Positions 1 through 7,985 of a stretch of 32,147 nucleotides of DNA are shown here, one piece after another. The stretch comes from Accumulibacter sp. Its GTDB lineage: Bacteria; Pseudomonadota; Gammaproteobacteria; Burkholderiales; Rhodocyclaceae. The stretch lies in assembly GCF_023806635.1 (NCBI RefSeq), contig NZ_JAMTDQ010000026.1, forward strand, positions 1 through 32,147, given 5' to 3'. The stretch's first letter is position 1. Every line of letters starts with the position of its first letter. A program made the position numbers and the translations under genes. A model generated the notes under the pieces. It made no database searches. It was given only the letters and a program-made list of their open reading frames with translations, and was not told where the DNA came from.

Positions 1-23
1 CGTTCGCGGGATGAGCGAGCGCC

Positions 24-650
24 TCAGCCCTCTGGGAGAGGAAGACGTAACACCTTGAACGAGGTCGACGGCTGTCGAGCATCCAGTTGCGGCACTTCGA
101 CGAAGGGAATACCGGTGGCTTGCAGCATTTCCAGGAAGCTGGCTTCCGGAAGTTCGGGAAAAGCCAGCTTCTCGCGTCGCGCGATGTCGATGTCTTCGGT
201 GGCATAGCGTGCGCCGACCACACCCAGTTGATTCAGGAGCAAGCCGTAGGCATGGGATCCGATCAGCACCCCACCCGCCTGAAATACGCCGTGGTTGTGC
301 AGGCTGGCCAGGGTCGCGTAAGTCTTGGCGTCGGCCAGCGCAAACCCCTCACGCCCGAGAAGCCGCAGCGAAGTCGAGGCGGCCTTGGTGTCAACGATGG
401 CCAGCCGCATCGTCCGGGCGGACGCATCGGCTTCCGGTGCCCCGATGGGACCAGCCAGGTAACGTTCTCGCTTCCTGCCGTCGCCGTCGTAGAACTGGTG
501 GGCGTAAAAGCGAAACCCATCCGCATTGCTGCGCTCGAGCACGCTCCCGGCCGTGCCGACGAAGACCCTGGCGCGTCCGCGGGCGTGGTTTTCCAGGTCG
601 GCAAACAGCACCATCAAGGCTGCTGGATGGGATCGGTACAGCGCACTCAT
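24..650 (-). CDS. GSU2403-type nucleotidyltransferase-fold protein, probably C-terminally truncated
   Basis: A 208-residue protein with the look of the GSU2403-type nucleotidyltransferase-fold family, whose substrate is unknown to me. The core motif is visible near residues 127-160: VLIGSHAYGLLLNQLGV followed by YATEDIDIARR. This gives the G-S glycine loop and the D-x-D metal-binding pair typical of polymerase-beta-like nucleotidyltransferases. From memory, family members continue for well over 100 residues past the conserved TSFK segment. Here the frame stops 10 residues after it, with an unrelated-looking tail (VLRLPLPEG). This suggests a frameshift, an insertion or a deletion at the window edge rather than a natural end. 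The start at 650 is the first ATG after a plausible promoter at 682-711; no strong ribosome binding site is evident. Whether the product is still functional cannot be told from this window. Confidence 0.7.
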   Translation of the reverse strand: MSALYRSHPAALMVLFADLENHARGRARVFVGTAGSVLERSNADGFRFYAHQFYDGDGRKRERYLAGPIGAPEADASARTMRLAIVDTKAASTSLRLLGREGFALADAKTYATLASLHNHGVFQAGGVLIGSHAYGLLLNQLGVVGARYATEDIDIARREKLAFPELPEASFLEMLQATGIPFVEVPQLDARQPSTSFKVLRLPLPEG

Positions 651-681
651 CGGTGGTTCATCCCGTATCCGTCAAAGGCCG

Positions 682-711
682 AGCATAGAGGATACGGTCG
701 ACCCGGGTCAA
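682..711 (-). promoter_or_regulatory. Predicted sigma-70 promoter for the nucleotidyltransferase gene
   Basis: On the minus strand TTGACC (706-711) matches the -35 consensus at five of six positions. It is followed after 18 bases by TATGCT (682-687), which matches -10 at four of six. Transcription would start near 675, about 25 bases upstream of the ATG at 650. The element sits just past the 3' end of mnhG, so the gene could be expressed independently of the antiporter operon. This is a prediction by eye only. Confidence 0.45.
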
Positions 712-823
712 GGTGGCCGGCGCTTGCCGGGGCCGGGTTGCATCGCAGCGCGTCGCCACCAGTCATCGGCGCCTGCCGATCGCCAGCGACCGTGGTGGGG
801 AATCGTCGACGCCGGCGAAGCGC

Positions 824-1153
824 TCAGGCGGCGCGGTCGTCGCCTTCGAACAGCGGCAGCCGCTCGCGGTCGATCGTTTCCGCCTGCTCGCGCAGCGCGG
901 CGCGGGCGAGGACGTGCGAGGCTACCGGCAGCGTCAGCCAGACGATGGCGATGATGGCGAACGCGCGGCCGATCCAGGCGGCGTCGCCAGCCAGCAGCGC
1001 GGCGCCGAGGACGATGCAGGCGACGGCCAGCGATCCCGCCTTGGTCGCCGCATGCTGGCGCGACAGGCTGTCGCGCAGGCTGAACAGGCCGATGCTGGCG
1101 AGCAGCAGCAAGAGGGCGCCGAGGGCGAGCAACAGGGAGCCGGCGTAGGTCAT
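824..1153 (-). CDS. mnhG: Na+/H+ antiporter subunit G (MnhG/MrpG)
   Basis: A 109-residue small inner-membrane subunit of the multi-subunit Mrp/Mnh cation/proton antiporter. It begins MTYAGSLLLALGALLLLLAS and carries the family segment GLFSLRDSLSRQHAATKAGS near residues 22-41, then two further hydrophobic stretches (about 42-60 and 65-85). The tail is charged and cytoplasmic-looking. It is the last gene of the mnhA-G run, and its ATG overlaps the mnhF stop by four bases (ATGA), so translation is probably coupled. Longer readings upstream in the same frame only overlap mnhF and were discarded. Length is normal for the family. No clear rho-independent terminator follows in the 173 bases before the next gene. 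Confidence 0.9.
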   Translation of the reverse strand: MTYAGSLLLALGALLLLLASIGLFSLRDSLSRQHAATKAGSLAVACIVLGAALLAGDAAWIGRAFAIIAIVWLTLPVASHVLARAALREQAETIDRERLPLFEGDDRAA

Positions 1154-1440
1154 GGCTCGCCGTCGGTGGAGGAATCGGCGGCCCGTCGGCGGGAGATCAG
1201 TCGCGCCCAGGCCAGTGTCGCGACGAAGCCGATCAGGGCGACGCCGATCGCGACGTCGAGAAACAACACCTGGCCGGAGGACAGCGCCGCTGCACAGCAG
1301 AGCGCGATGGCTGCCGCGAAGAGGATGTCGAGCGCGATCAGGCGATCGGCGTCGCTCGGGCCGCGCACGAAGCGCAGCACCGCGAGGGCGACGGCGACGA
1401 GCACGACGGCCACCAGCAGGTCGATCGACAGGCTGCTCAT
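1150..1440 (-). CDS. mnhF: Na+/H+ antiporter subunit F (MnhF/MrpF)
   Basis: A 96-residue membrane subunit of the Mrp antiporter. Three hydrophobic segments are visible (about residues 5-25, 35-55 and 60-82). The family signature RFVRGPSDADRLIALDI lies around residues 23-39, immediately after the first helix. The ATG at 1440 overlaps the mnhE stop as ATGA, and the mnhF stop overlaps the mnhG start in the same way. The small F subunit is needed for complex assembly in characterised Mrp systems, but its individual transport role is not known. The reading frame extends upstream without a stop because of the high GC content; the ATG at 1440 is preferred because of the junction and family alignment. 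Confidence 0.9.
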   Translation of the reverse strand: MSSLSIDLLVAVVLVAVALAVLRFVRGPSDADRLIALDILFAAAIALCCAAALSSGQVLFLDVAIGVALIGFVATLAWARLISRRRAADSSTDGEP

Positions 1441-1775
1441 CGCCGCACTCCGGCCGGAAAGAGCAGCACGACATCGGGCTCGAAGTCGCGCCGGATGCCG
1501 GCGACGGTGCCGTCGGCTCCATCGAGGTCGAGCAGGTGCAGGAGCATCTCGCGGCGTTCGGGATCGATGTCGATGACGCTGCTGCCGGGCGTCAGCGTGA
1601 CCAGCGCGGCGAGGACCGCCGCGCCTGCTTCGCTCATCGGCGCGGTACGCAGGCGCACCAGCCCGGAGCGCGCCGGCCGGCGGCGCAGGATGATGCGCGC
1701 GGTCGCGATGCCCGACACAATGCAGTGCAGCATGAAGCGCAGCAACAGGCGGACGAGTGCGGCGGGGCGGCGCAT
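1437..1775 (-). CDS. mnhE: Na+/H+ antiporter subunit E (MnhE/MrpE), short form
   Basis: A 112-residue subunit E of the Mrp antiporter. It starts MRRPAALVRLLLRFMLHCIV, followed by a soluble part with LVTLTPGSSVIDIDPERREM near residues 59-78. The TLTPGS segment and the downstream HLLDLDG are hallmarks of MrpE. Characterised MrpE proteins are nearer 160 residues and begin with extra membrane segments, so this is a short form lacking roughly the first 45 residues. Upstream sequence in the same frame lies inside mnhD and is not hydrophobic, so a longer true start is unlikely. It overlaps mnhD by a single base and mnhF as ATGA. Confidence 0.88.
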   Translation of the reverse strand: MRRPAALVRLLLRFMLHCIVSGIATARIILRRRPARSGLVRLRTAPMSEAGAAVLAALVTLTPGSSVIDIDPERREMLLHLLDLDGADGTVAGIRRDFEPDVVLLFPAGVRR

Positions 1776-3223
1776 CAGCTGCCTCCACGCAGGCTGTCGG
1801 CGGCGGCCATGACGTAGGCGATCCAGCTCTCCGGCAGCAGCCCGAAGGAAAGGATGAGCAGCAGCAGTCCGCCGAGCGCGGCGTGCGCCGGCAGCAGGCG
1901 GTCGTTCGCCGGGGCGCGCCAGGACTCGTCCGGGTGCGGTTTCCAGAAGGCCTCCAGCCAGATCTTGAGCATCGAGTACAGGGTCACCGCGCCCGCAGCC
2001 AGCGCAAATGCGGCCCACAGGTACTCGCCCTGGAGCAGCGTCTGGCGAACGACCAGGAACTTGCTCCAGAAACCGCTCGACGGCGGAATGCCGATCAGCG
2101 ACAGGGCGAGCAGCAGGAATACCAGGCTCAGCCCGGGTCGGCCGGCGTACAGTCCGCCGACGCGTCGCAGGTCGTAGTGGCCGCAGGCGTGGAAAATCAG
2201 GGCTGCAGTCAGGATCAGAGCCGCCTTGACCAGGCTGTGATGCAGCATGAAGAGGATCGCTGCGGCGTTGCCGGCAGGCGATGCGAGGGCGATGGCGAGC
2301 AGGATGTAACCGATCTGGCTGATGCTGTGGAAGGCCAGGATGCGCCGCAGGTCCCAATGATAGGCGGCGCCGAGGGCGCCGCTGAGCATCGACACGACGG
2401 CGATCCAGCCGAGCACGGCGAAGAGCAGGTCCGGCGCTGGCTGAAAGACGGCGCCGAGGGTGCGGACCAGTGCGTAGAGGCCGATCTTTGCCAGCAGCGC
2501 CGAAAAAAGCGCCAGCAGCGGCGCCGGCAGGGTGTGGTAGGAAGCCGGCAGCCAGGCGAAGAAGGGGAAGGCTGCCGCCTTGATCAGGAAGGCGAGCGAC
2601 AGCAGGGTGAGCAGCGGCAGGGCGATGCCCGCCGGCAGCGCCGCCGTTGCCGCACCCAGGGCGCGGAAGTTGAGCTGGCCGGTGGCGGCGTAGAGCAGCG
2701 CCACCGCTGCCAGCAGCAGCAGCGTGCCGAAGACGTTGAGGACGAAATACTTGAGCGTCGCATCGAGCTGGCGCAGGCCGCCACGGAGGGCGAGCAGGCC
2801 GAGCGCGCAGATCAGCGTCAGTTCGAACCAGACATAGAGGTTGAACAGGTCGGCGGTGACGAAAGCGGCGCCGGCGCCGGCCACCAGGCCCTGCAGCAGC
2901 GGCTGCAGGGTCGGCGCGGCGGGCGCAGCGTCGGCGCTGCCGCCGGCCTGCCAGAGCAGGACGACGTTCAACATCAGCGCGGCGACGAGGACCAGCGCGG
3001 CGCTCAGCCGGTCGGCTGCGAACTCGATGCCGAAGGGCAGGGGCCAGCCACCGGCGACGACCGTCAGCGGACCGTTGCTGACGACCTCGCCGGCGAGGGC
3101 GAGGCCGCAGGCGGGCAGCAGCAGTGCCCCAGCCAGGCTGGCACGCTGCTGCCAGGCCGGCGGCAGCAGCAGGCAGACGAGGGCGGTGGCGAGCGGCACC
3201 AGCAGCGGCGTCAGGACGAGCAT
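1775..3223 (-). CDS. mnhD: Na+/H+ antiporter subunit D (MnhD/MrpD)
   Basis: A 482-residue polytopic membrane protein homologous to the proton-pumping NuoL/M/N subunits of complex I (Proton_antipo_M family). The conserved transmembrane glutamate is visible in YVWFELTLICALG at about residue 134. A loop lysine region AFLIKAAAFPFFAWLPASYH follows, and later HSISQIGYILLAIALASPAG and HHSLVKAALIL, all typical of MrpD. It forms one of the two ion-translocating antiporter-like cores of the complex. The ATG at 3223 overlaps the mnhC stop as ATGA. Two conserved-looking alternatives upstream (start at 3349) would merely read through mnhC out of frame. Length is normal for the family. Confidence 0.93.
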   Translation of the reverse strand: MLVLTPLLVPLATALVCLLLPPAWQQRASLAGALLLPACGLALAGEVVSNGPLTVVAGGWPLPFGIEFAADRLSAALVLVAALMLNVVLLWQAGGSADAAPAAPTLQPLLQGLVAGAGAAFVTADLFNLYVWFELTLICALGLLALRGGLRQLDATLKYFVLNVFGTLLLLAAVALLYAATGQLNFRALGAATAALPAGIALPLLTLLSLAFLIKAAAFPFFAWLPASYHTLPAPLLALFSALLAKIGLYALVRTLGAVFQPAPDLLFAVLGWIAVVSMLSGALGAAYHWDLRRILAFHSISQIGYILLAIALASPAGNAAAILFMLHHSLVKAALILTAALIFHACGHYDLRRVGGLYAGRPGLSLVFLLLALSLIGIPPSSGFWSKFLVVRQTLLQGEYLWAAFALAAGAVTLYSMLKIWLEAFWKPHPDESWRAPANDRLLPAHAALGGLLLLILSFGLLPESWIAYVMAAADSLRGGS

Positions 3224-3609
3224 CAGGCGGTCTCCTCGAGCGCCGGCTTGCTGCCTTCGACGGCGACCGGTTCGGCTGCCCGCAGCTTCGCGGTATCGGC
3301 ACTGCCGGCGGTCTGCAGCAGGCGGATGGCGAGCACCAGCGAGAAGCACAGGAGGACGAAGCTGATGACGATCGCCGTCAGCACCAGTGCCTGCGGCAAG
3401 GGATTCGCCGCGACCGCGAGCTGCTGCGCGCCGCTGGCAACGAAGGGTGGCATCTGGCTGAGCAGGCGGCCGCTGGCGAAGACCAGCAGGTTGATGCCGT
3501 TGCCGACCAGCGCGAGACCGATCAGGCAGCGCAGCAGGTCGCGCGAAGAGGCCAGGTAGGTGCCGGCGGCGATCACCGCCGCCAGGGCGAGGGCGACGGC
3601 CCAGATCAT
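3223..3609 (-). CDS. mnhC: Na+/H+ antiporter subunit C (MnhC/MrpC)
   Basis: A 128-residue NuoK-like membrane subunit of the Mrp complex. Three hydrophobic helices are seen (about residues 2-20, 28-48 and 70-95). The segment LLRCLIGLALVGNGINLLVF near residues 26-45 and NPLPQALVLTAIVISF near residues 69-84 are characteristic of MrpC/NuoK proteins. The C-terminal 30 residues are soluble and acidic. The ATG at 3609 overlaps the mnhB stop as ATGA, and its own stop overlaps the mnhD start. The open frame extends upstream to 3966, but that part is an out-of-frame shadow of mnhB. Confidence 0.92.
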   Translation of the reverse strand: MIWAVALALAAVIAAGTYLASSRDLLRCLIGLALVGNGINLLVFASGRLLSQMPPFVASGAQQLAVAANPLPQALVLTAIVISFVLLCFSLVLAIRLLQTAGSADTAKLRAAEPVAVEGSKPALEETA

Positions 3610-4037
3610 CGCTCCGCCTCGACCGCCGCCAGCAGCGACAGGCAGAAGCCGCCGACGGCGCCCCAGACGGCGAGGTAGACGCCGAGATCGAAGAGGATCA
3701 CCGTGGACAGCGGCAGTTCGCTGACCGGCAGCGGGACGATGAACCACAGGTGGGTCAGGAAGGGGTGCCCGCCAAGCACGCCCGGCAGGCCGCTGAGCAG
3801 GGCGAGCAGGACGCCGAGCGCCGCCAGCGGGGTGGGCGGCAGCGGCAGTCGCCGGCGCGCTTCGGCGGCGGTGAAGGTGAGCGCGACGGCAGCGCTCGCC
3901 GCCACCGCCAGCAGACCGCCGATGAAGCCGCCGCCCGGCGCATTGTGGCCGCGCAGCAGGATCCACAACGAGGCCAGCAGCAGCGCCGGATGCAGGACGC
4001 GCAGGAAGATCTCGGCGAGCAGTGCGCGCGGGCCCAT
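3606..4037 (-). CDS. mnhB: Na+/H+ antiporter subunit B (MnhB/MrpB)
   Basis: A 143-residue membrane subunit of the Mrp antiporter. The family signature LRGHNAPGGGFIGGLLA near residues 28-44 sits between the first two helices, and the later LSTVILFDLGVYLAVWGAV is also typical. Four hydrophobic segments are visible. Because a separate MnhB is encoded while MnhA also carries an MrpB-like region at its C-terminus, the operon is of the seven-gene type rather than the fused A-B type of Pseudomonas and rhizobia. The ATG at 4037 overlaps the mnhA stop by one base, and the mnhB stop overlaps mnhC. Confidence 0.93.
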   Translation of the reverse strand: MGPRALLAEIFLRVLHPALLLASLWILLRGHNAPGGGFIGGLLAVAASAAVALTFTAAEARRRLPLPPTPLAALGVLLALLSGLPGVLGGHPFLTHLWFIVPLPVSELPLSTVILFDLGVYLAVWGAVGGFCLSLLAAVEAER

Positions 4038-6307
4038 CAGCTCCTCCCCGCGCGCCGCAGCAGCGGCAGCGCGGCGACCAGCGCCAGGGCGACGACAGCG
4101 ATCTCGCCCAGCGTGTCGAGCGCCCGGAAGTCGACGATGATCACATTGACGACATTGCGGCCATGCGCTGCCGGCAGGCTTTCGGCGGCGAAGAAGTCCG
4201 ACAGCTGCGTGTCGAACGGCAGGCCCGCCGCCAGTAGCAGCAGGGCGCTCAGGGCGAGGCTGAAGGCGAGCGCGACGAGCAGCGCCAGCGGTCGCCAGCG
4301 CGCTTCGCTGGCCGCCACCGGCAGCGGCGCCGGCATCTGGCGCAGCCGGCGCAGTGTCGTGGCGGCGACGACGACGAAGACCGTCTCGACGGCGAACTGG
4401 GTCAACGCCAGGTCGGGGGCACCGGTGAACAGGAAGAGCAGCGCGCTGCCGTAGCCGACGAGACCGCTGACCAGCAGCAGGACCAGGTGATCACGCACCA
4501 GCACCGCGGCCAGCGCGCCGCCGGCGATGAGCAGCGCGCAGCCGACGACCGGCAGCGGCAGCGGTGCGGGCGATGGCCAAGCGGCCTCCGCTCCGGCTAC
4601 GAGCAGCGCCGCCAGCAGCATGAGGGTCACGGCGCCGGCCAGCGTCAGCAGGTAACCCGGCAGGGCGCCGTGCTGCAGGCGCCGCGTCAGCCAGGCGGCC
4701 AACCTGTGCACGAACTTCAGCTTCCGCCAATACCAGCTTTCCGGCCCGAGTTCATCGAGATCCCTCGCCCGGTCGAGCAGCGCGTGCAGGCGATCCCAGC
4801 CGAAATAGATGAGGACCCCGAAAACCAGGGTGGCGATGCTCGCCTCGGCCACCGGCCACGCGTCATAGGACGAGTCGACCTGCAGCGGGTCGAAGCTCGG
4901 TGCGATCGCCTGCGCCGCCGCGCCGAGCAGGGGGTCGACGAGGGTCGGGCGCAACCCGAACAGCACGGCAAGAGCGACCAGCAGCAGTGGCGGCAGCAGC
5001 ATCGGCAACGGCGCCTCGTGCGGGTGGGTGGTGCGATCGGCGGCGTCGCGGCCCCAGAAGATGTGGATCGCCGCCACTGCCGCCACCGCCACCGAGACGC
5101 TGCCGACGAACAGCGTCGCATGGCTGACCAGCGCGAAGACACCCGCTTCGACCTTGGCGAGGGTCATCGCGTCCTTGGCGACGAAGCCGAAGGACAGCGG
5201 CAGGCCGGCCATCGACAGCGCGGCGAGCAGGGCGGCAACGGCAGTCCATGGCAGGTGGCGGCGCATGCCGGTCAGGCGGTCGATGTCGCGGGTGCCGGCG
5301 CCGTGGTCGAGATTGCCGGCGACGAAGAACAGCGGCGCCTTGTACAGCGCGTGCGCAAAGAACAGCGCCGCGACGGCGAGGGCGGCGCCGTGTCCGGGCA
5401 GGCCGACGAGCATCGTCAGGGTGCCCAGGGTGGCCACCGTCGACCACGCCAGAATGCGCTTCAGGTCGCGCTCGCGTACCGTCTGTACGGCGGCGACGAC
5501 GGCGGTGAGCGTGCCGACGCCGACCAGCGAGTACTCCCAGAACGGCAGATCGCTGAACGCGGCGTCGAGCCGGGCCAGCAGGTAGATGCCCAGCTTGACG
5601 AGGGTTGCCGAATGCAGGTAAGCGCTGACCGGGGTTGGCGCCGCCATGGCGTTGGGCAGCCAGAAGTGGAAGGGAAACTGCGCCGACTTGCTGAACGCAC
5701 CGATGAAGAGCAGCGTCAGCGCGGCGGGCAGGCGCGCATCGGCGGCGATTGCCGGTGCGGCGGCGATCAGTTGTCGCAGTGAGTAACTGCCGCCGATCTC
5801 GGCCAGCAGGATGATCCCGGCGAGGAGGAACAGCCCGCCCGTGCCAGTGATCAGCAGCGCCTGCTGCGCCGCCTTGCGGCTGCTCTCGCGCGCGTGATCG
5901 AAACCGACGAGGAGGAACGAGAGGACGCTGGTCAGCTCCCAGAAGACGAAGAGCAGGAGCAGGTGATCGCTGCTGACGGCGCCGATCATCGCCAGCATGA
6001 ACAGCAGGAGCAGGGTGAAGACGCGCCAGCGTCGTCGGTCGCCGGCCAGATAGCCGGCGCCGTACACGGCAACCAGCGTGCCGATGCCGGTGATGAGCAA
6101 CAGGAACTGCGCCGCAAGCCCGTCGACGTAGAGAGCGAAATGCAGATCAAGCGCCGGGATCCAGCGCCACGAAACGCGCCACGGCAGCGGTACGCTGATC
6201 AGCCCGCCGACCAGCAGGCCGAACAGGCTCGCCGGCAGCAGTGCCCAGGGCAGCGCCGACGCGCCCGCTGTCCACGCCAGCGGTGCGTCGCTGCGGGCAG
6301 CGCTCAT
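4037..6307 (-). CDS. mnhA: Na+/H+ antiporter subunit A (MnhA/MrpA)
   Basis: A 756-residue, strongly hydrophobic protein, the NuoL-like core of the Mrp antiporter. The conserved glutamate lies in FVFWELTSVLSFLLVGFDHA at about residue 124. Further family segments are LPNAMAAPTPVSAYLHSATL and KLGIYLLARLDAAF, and the C-terminal portion carries FTGAPDLALTQFAVETVFVV and a terminal DTLGEIAVVAL, the NuoJ/MrpB-like extension. The start at 6307 (MSAARSD) is preferred to 6358. The longer version overlaps the upstream antiporter gene by 47 bases, whereas 6307 lies four bases after that gene's stop with GAGG just before it. The chosen length is close to the usual size of about 770-800 residues. Confidence 0.93.
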   Translation of the reverse strand: MSAARSDAPLAWTAGASALPWALLPASLFGLLVGGLISVPLPWRVSWRWIPALDLHFALYVDGLAAQFLLLITGIGTLVAVYGAGYLAGDRRRWRVFTLLLLFMLAMIGAVSSDHLLLLFVFWELTSVLSFLLVGFDHARESSRKAAQQALLITGTGGLFLLAGIILLAEIGGSYSLRQLIAAAPAIAADARLPAALTLLFIGAFSKSAQFPFHFWLPNAMAAPTPVSAYLHSATLVKLGIYLLARLDAAFSDLPFWEYSLVGVGTLTAVVAAVQTVRERDLKRILAWSTVATLGTLTMLVGLPGHGAALAVAALFFAHALYKAPLFFVAGNLDHGAGTRDIDRLTGMRRHLPWTAVAALLAALSMAGLPLSFGFVAKDAMTLAKVEAGVFALVSHATLFVGSVSVAVAAVAAIHIFWGRDAADRTTHPHEAPLPMLLPPLLLVALAVLFGLRPTLVDPLLGAAAQAIAPSFDPLQVDSSYDAWPVAEASIATLVFGVLIYFGWDRLHALLDRARDLDELGPESWYWRKLKFVHRLAAWLTRRLQHGALPGYLLTLAGAVTLMLLAALLVAGAEAAWPSPAPLPLPVVGCALLIAGGALAAVLVRDHLVLLLVSGLVGYGSALLFLFTGAPDLALTQFAVETVFVVVAATTLRRLRQMPAPLPVAASEARWRPLALLVALAFSLALSALLLLAAGLPFDTQLSDFFAAESLPAAHGRNVVNVIIVDFRALDTLGEIAVVALALVAALPLLRRAGRS

Positions 6308-6311
6308 CTCC

Positions 6312-7397
6312 TCATGGCGCGCCGTGGCGCGCCCGCCATTCGCGCCAGGCAATGACACCGAGCGTCACCGCCGTCAGTGGCAGCACGAAGCCGACCATGA
6401 CGCTGCCGTAGGCAGCCGTTGCCGCGTGCTGCTGCGCGGCAAGCAGCAGCCAGGCGGTGTAGGCGACGTAATAGGCGAAGAAGAGCGCGCCTTCCCAGCG
6501 CGCGATGAGGTGGCCGCTGAAAAAGATCGGCAGGCAGGCGAGGGCGACGGCGATCATCACCGGCAGGTCGAAGGCGATCATGGCCGCGCCCACCGGCAGC
6601 CCGGCCGGCGCCAGCAGGGCGGAAAGACCGAGGACGCCGAGCAGGTTGAAAGTGTTGCTGCCGATGACGTTGCCGACCGCGATGTCGCGCTCGCCGCGCC
6701 AGGTGGCGACCAGCGAAGTCGCGACTTCGGGCAGCGAGGTGCCGGCGGCGACGATCGTCAGGCCAATGACGGCTTCGCTCAATCCGAGGATGCGGGCAAA
6801 GCTCACCGCGGCATCGACCAACCAGCCGGCACCGATGACGAGCAGCACCAGTCCGCCGGCGATCAGCAGCAGCTGGACGCCCCAGTGCCGGTCCCAGGCG
6901 GCGGTATCGCTGAGCACCTCCTGCGCGCCGTACTCCGCCTGCGTCGCGCGGCTCTCGCGGCGGCTCTGGCGGACCAGGAACAGCGTGTACCCCAGCAGGA
7001 GACCGAAGAGCAAGCCGCCATCGACGCGCCCGACCTGGCCGTCGAAGGCCAGCGCGAGAACGAGCAGCGAGGCGCCGATCATGATCGGCACTTCCTGCCG
7101 GATCAGTTGCGGGGCGACCACCAGCGGCGAGATCAGCGCTGCGAGGCCGAGGATGAAGAGGACGTTGAAGATGTTGCTGCCGACGACGTTGCCGAGCGCG
7201 ATGTCCACCTGGCCGGCGAAGGACGAGCGCAGCGAGACGGCCAGCTCGGGCGCGCTGGTGCCGAAGGCGACGACCGTGAGGCCGACGACGAGCGGCGAAA
7301 TGCCGAAGGACAGCGCCAGTTTCGAGGCGCCGCGGACCAGTACCTGGGCGCCGGCGATCAGCGCCACGAGACCGAGGCCGAAGAGCAGAAGCATCAT
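6312..7397 (-). CDS. Calcium/sodium antiporter, CaCA family (YrbG type)
   Basis: A 361-residue inner-membrane cation exchanger. Two inverted alpha-repeats are plain. The first has GTSAPELAVSLRSSFAGQ then ALGNVVGSNIFN; the second has GTSLPEVATSLVATWRGE then AVGNVIGSNTFN. The paired GTSxPE and GNxxGSN motifs form the ion-binding site in Na+/Ca2+ exchangers. About ten hydrophobic segments are present, as expected. It is the first gene of the antiporter run; its stop is four bases before the mnhA start, so sodium extrusion by Mrp could be coupled in expression to sodium-driven calcium export. AGGGA about nine bases before the ATG at 7397 is a reasonable ribosome binding site. The exact ion specificity (Ca2+ versus K+-dependent exchange) cannot be read from the sequence. 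Confidence 0.93.
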   Translation of the reverse strand: MMLLLFGLGLVALIAGAQVLVRGASKLALSFGISPLVVGLTVVAFGTSAPELAVSLRSSFAGQVDIALGNVVGSNIFNVLFILGLAALISPLVVAPQLIRQEVPIMIGASLLVLALAFDGQVGRVDGGLLFGLLLGYTLFLVRQSRRESRATQAEYGAQEVLSDTAAWDRHWGVQLLLIAGGLVLLVIGAGWLVDAAVSFARILGLSEAVIGLTIVAAGTSLPEVATSLVATWRGERDIAVGNVIGSNTFNLLGVLGLSALLAPAGLPVGAAMIAFDLPVMIAVALACLPIFFSGHLIARWEGALFFAYYVAYTAWLLLAAQQHAATAAYGSVMVGFVLPLTAVTLGVIAWREWRARHGAP

Positions 7398-7985
7398 GTG
7401 TCCATTTCCCTGTCGTTGCAGTCCGTCGGGCGATCACGCGGCCGCGCGATGAGCCGCCGTTGCGGTCGTTGCTTGCTGCCTCAAACCGTGCCCGCCCGCT
7501 GCCGCCTGCGGCGTACGCACACTGACGCTTGCCGGAAACAAAGGTTCCCGCTCTGCCGCTCGCCCGGCGGTCGCCGACGCATCGCCACTGCAGGCGATCC
7601 GTCGCCGCAGCCGCGCTGCATCTGCTTGCGGTCACCGCGGCGGGCCGCTCGTCGATCGGGCCATTTCCGCAATATATCAGTGCATGCATTGTAGACTGTG
7701 CGCGGGATGGGGTGTCCGACGCAGCCAGACGGGCGACCGCGGCTGTCTGCCGCAACATGACGGCCGATGAATCGATATCGAGCTGTGACTTAGCGCACGG
7801 CCGTGCAAATGGGAACGATGGAAGATATGTGGCATTGGATCGACAGGCAGCACCTTTTCGCGAAGGCTTGCCGGGACTTGGTTCCCGGCAGTGTGGAGCG
7901 CGCGGTAAATGATCCGCGCCGGTTTGGGAGACGTGCGCCCGGCCGCAGCCCCGCCAGCTTCCCGCGCCACTGGTGGCATGCATCG
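7398..7985. promoter_or_regulatory. Divergent intergenic region between antiporter operon and eps locus
   Basis: 588 bases without a credible gene, separating two divergent operons, so it should hold promoters for both. Visible structure consists of an AT-rich island at about 7671-7695 (around the sequence CAATATATCAG), a 10-base palindrome TCGATATCGA at 7772-7781, a 12-base perfect palindrome GCACGGCCGTGC at 7795-7806, and a hairpin at 7869-7890. I could not find a convincing paired -35/-10 or a sigma-54 element. Long open frames cross the region on both strands, but they are composition artefacts of high GC. Confidence 0.5.
7869..7890 (+). repeat. Perfect 8-bp inverted repeat in the epsL leader
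   Basis: TGCCGGGA and TCCCGGCA flank a six-base loop (7877-7882) about 95 bases upstream of the epsL start. No T-run follows, so it is not a simple intrinsic terminator. It could be a protein-binding operator or a structured part of the 5' leader; which one is not decided by the sequence. Confidence 0.4.

Noticed and set aside
1757-3559. A 600-codon open frame on the plus strand across mnhC-mnhE
   Set aside because: It is antisense to well-supported antiporter genes, is rich in Gln, Arg and Glu without domain features, and reflects high GC at third positions of the true genes.
4487-5782. A 431-codon plus-strand open frame opposite mnhA
   Set aside because: Low-complexity Gln/Arg/Asp composition with no recognisable motif; it mirrors the codons of mnhA.
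6304-7983. A 559-codon minus-strand frame and a 456-codon plus-strand frame over the exchanger gene
   Set aside because: The exchanger frame has both alpha-repeats and clear membrane helices; the others are arginine-rich shadows.
7398-7985. A sigma-54 promoter for the eps operon
   Set aside because: Candidates such as TGGCATTGG and TGGCATGCA lack the correctly spaced TTGC half.
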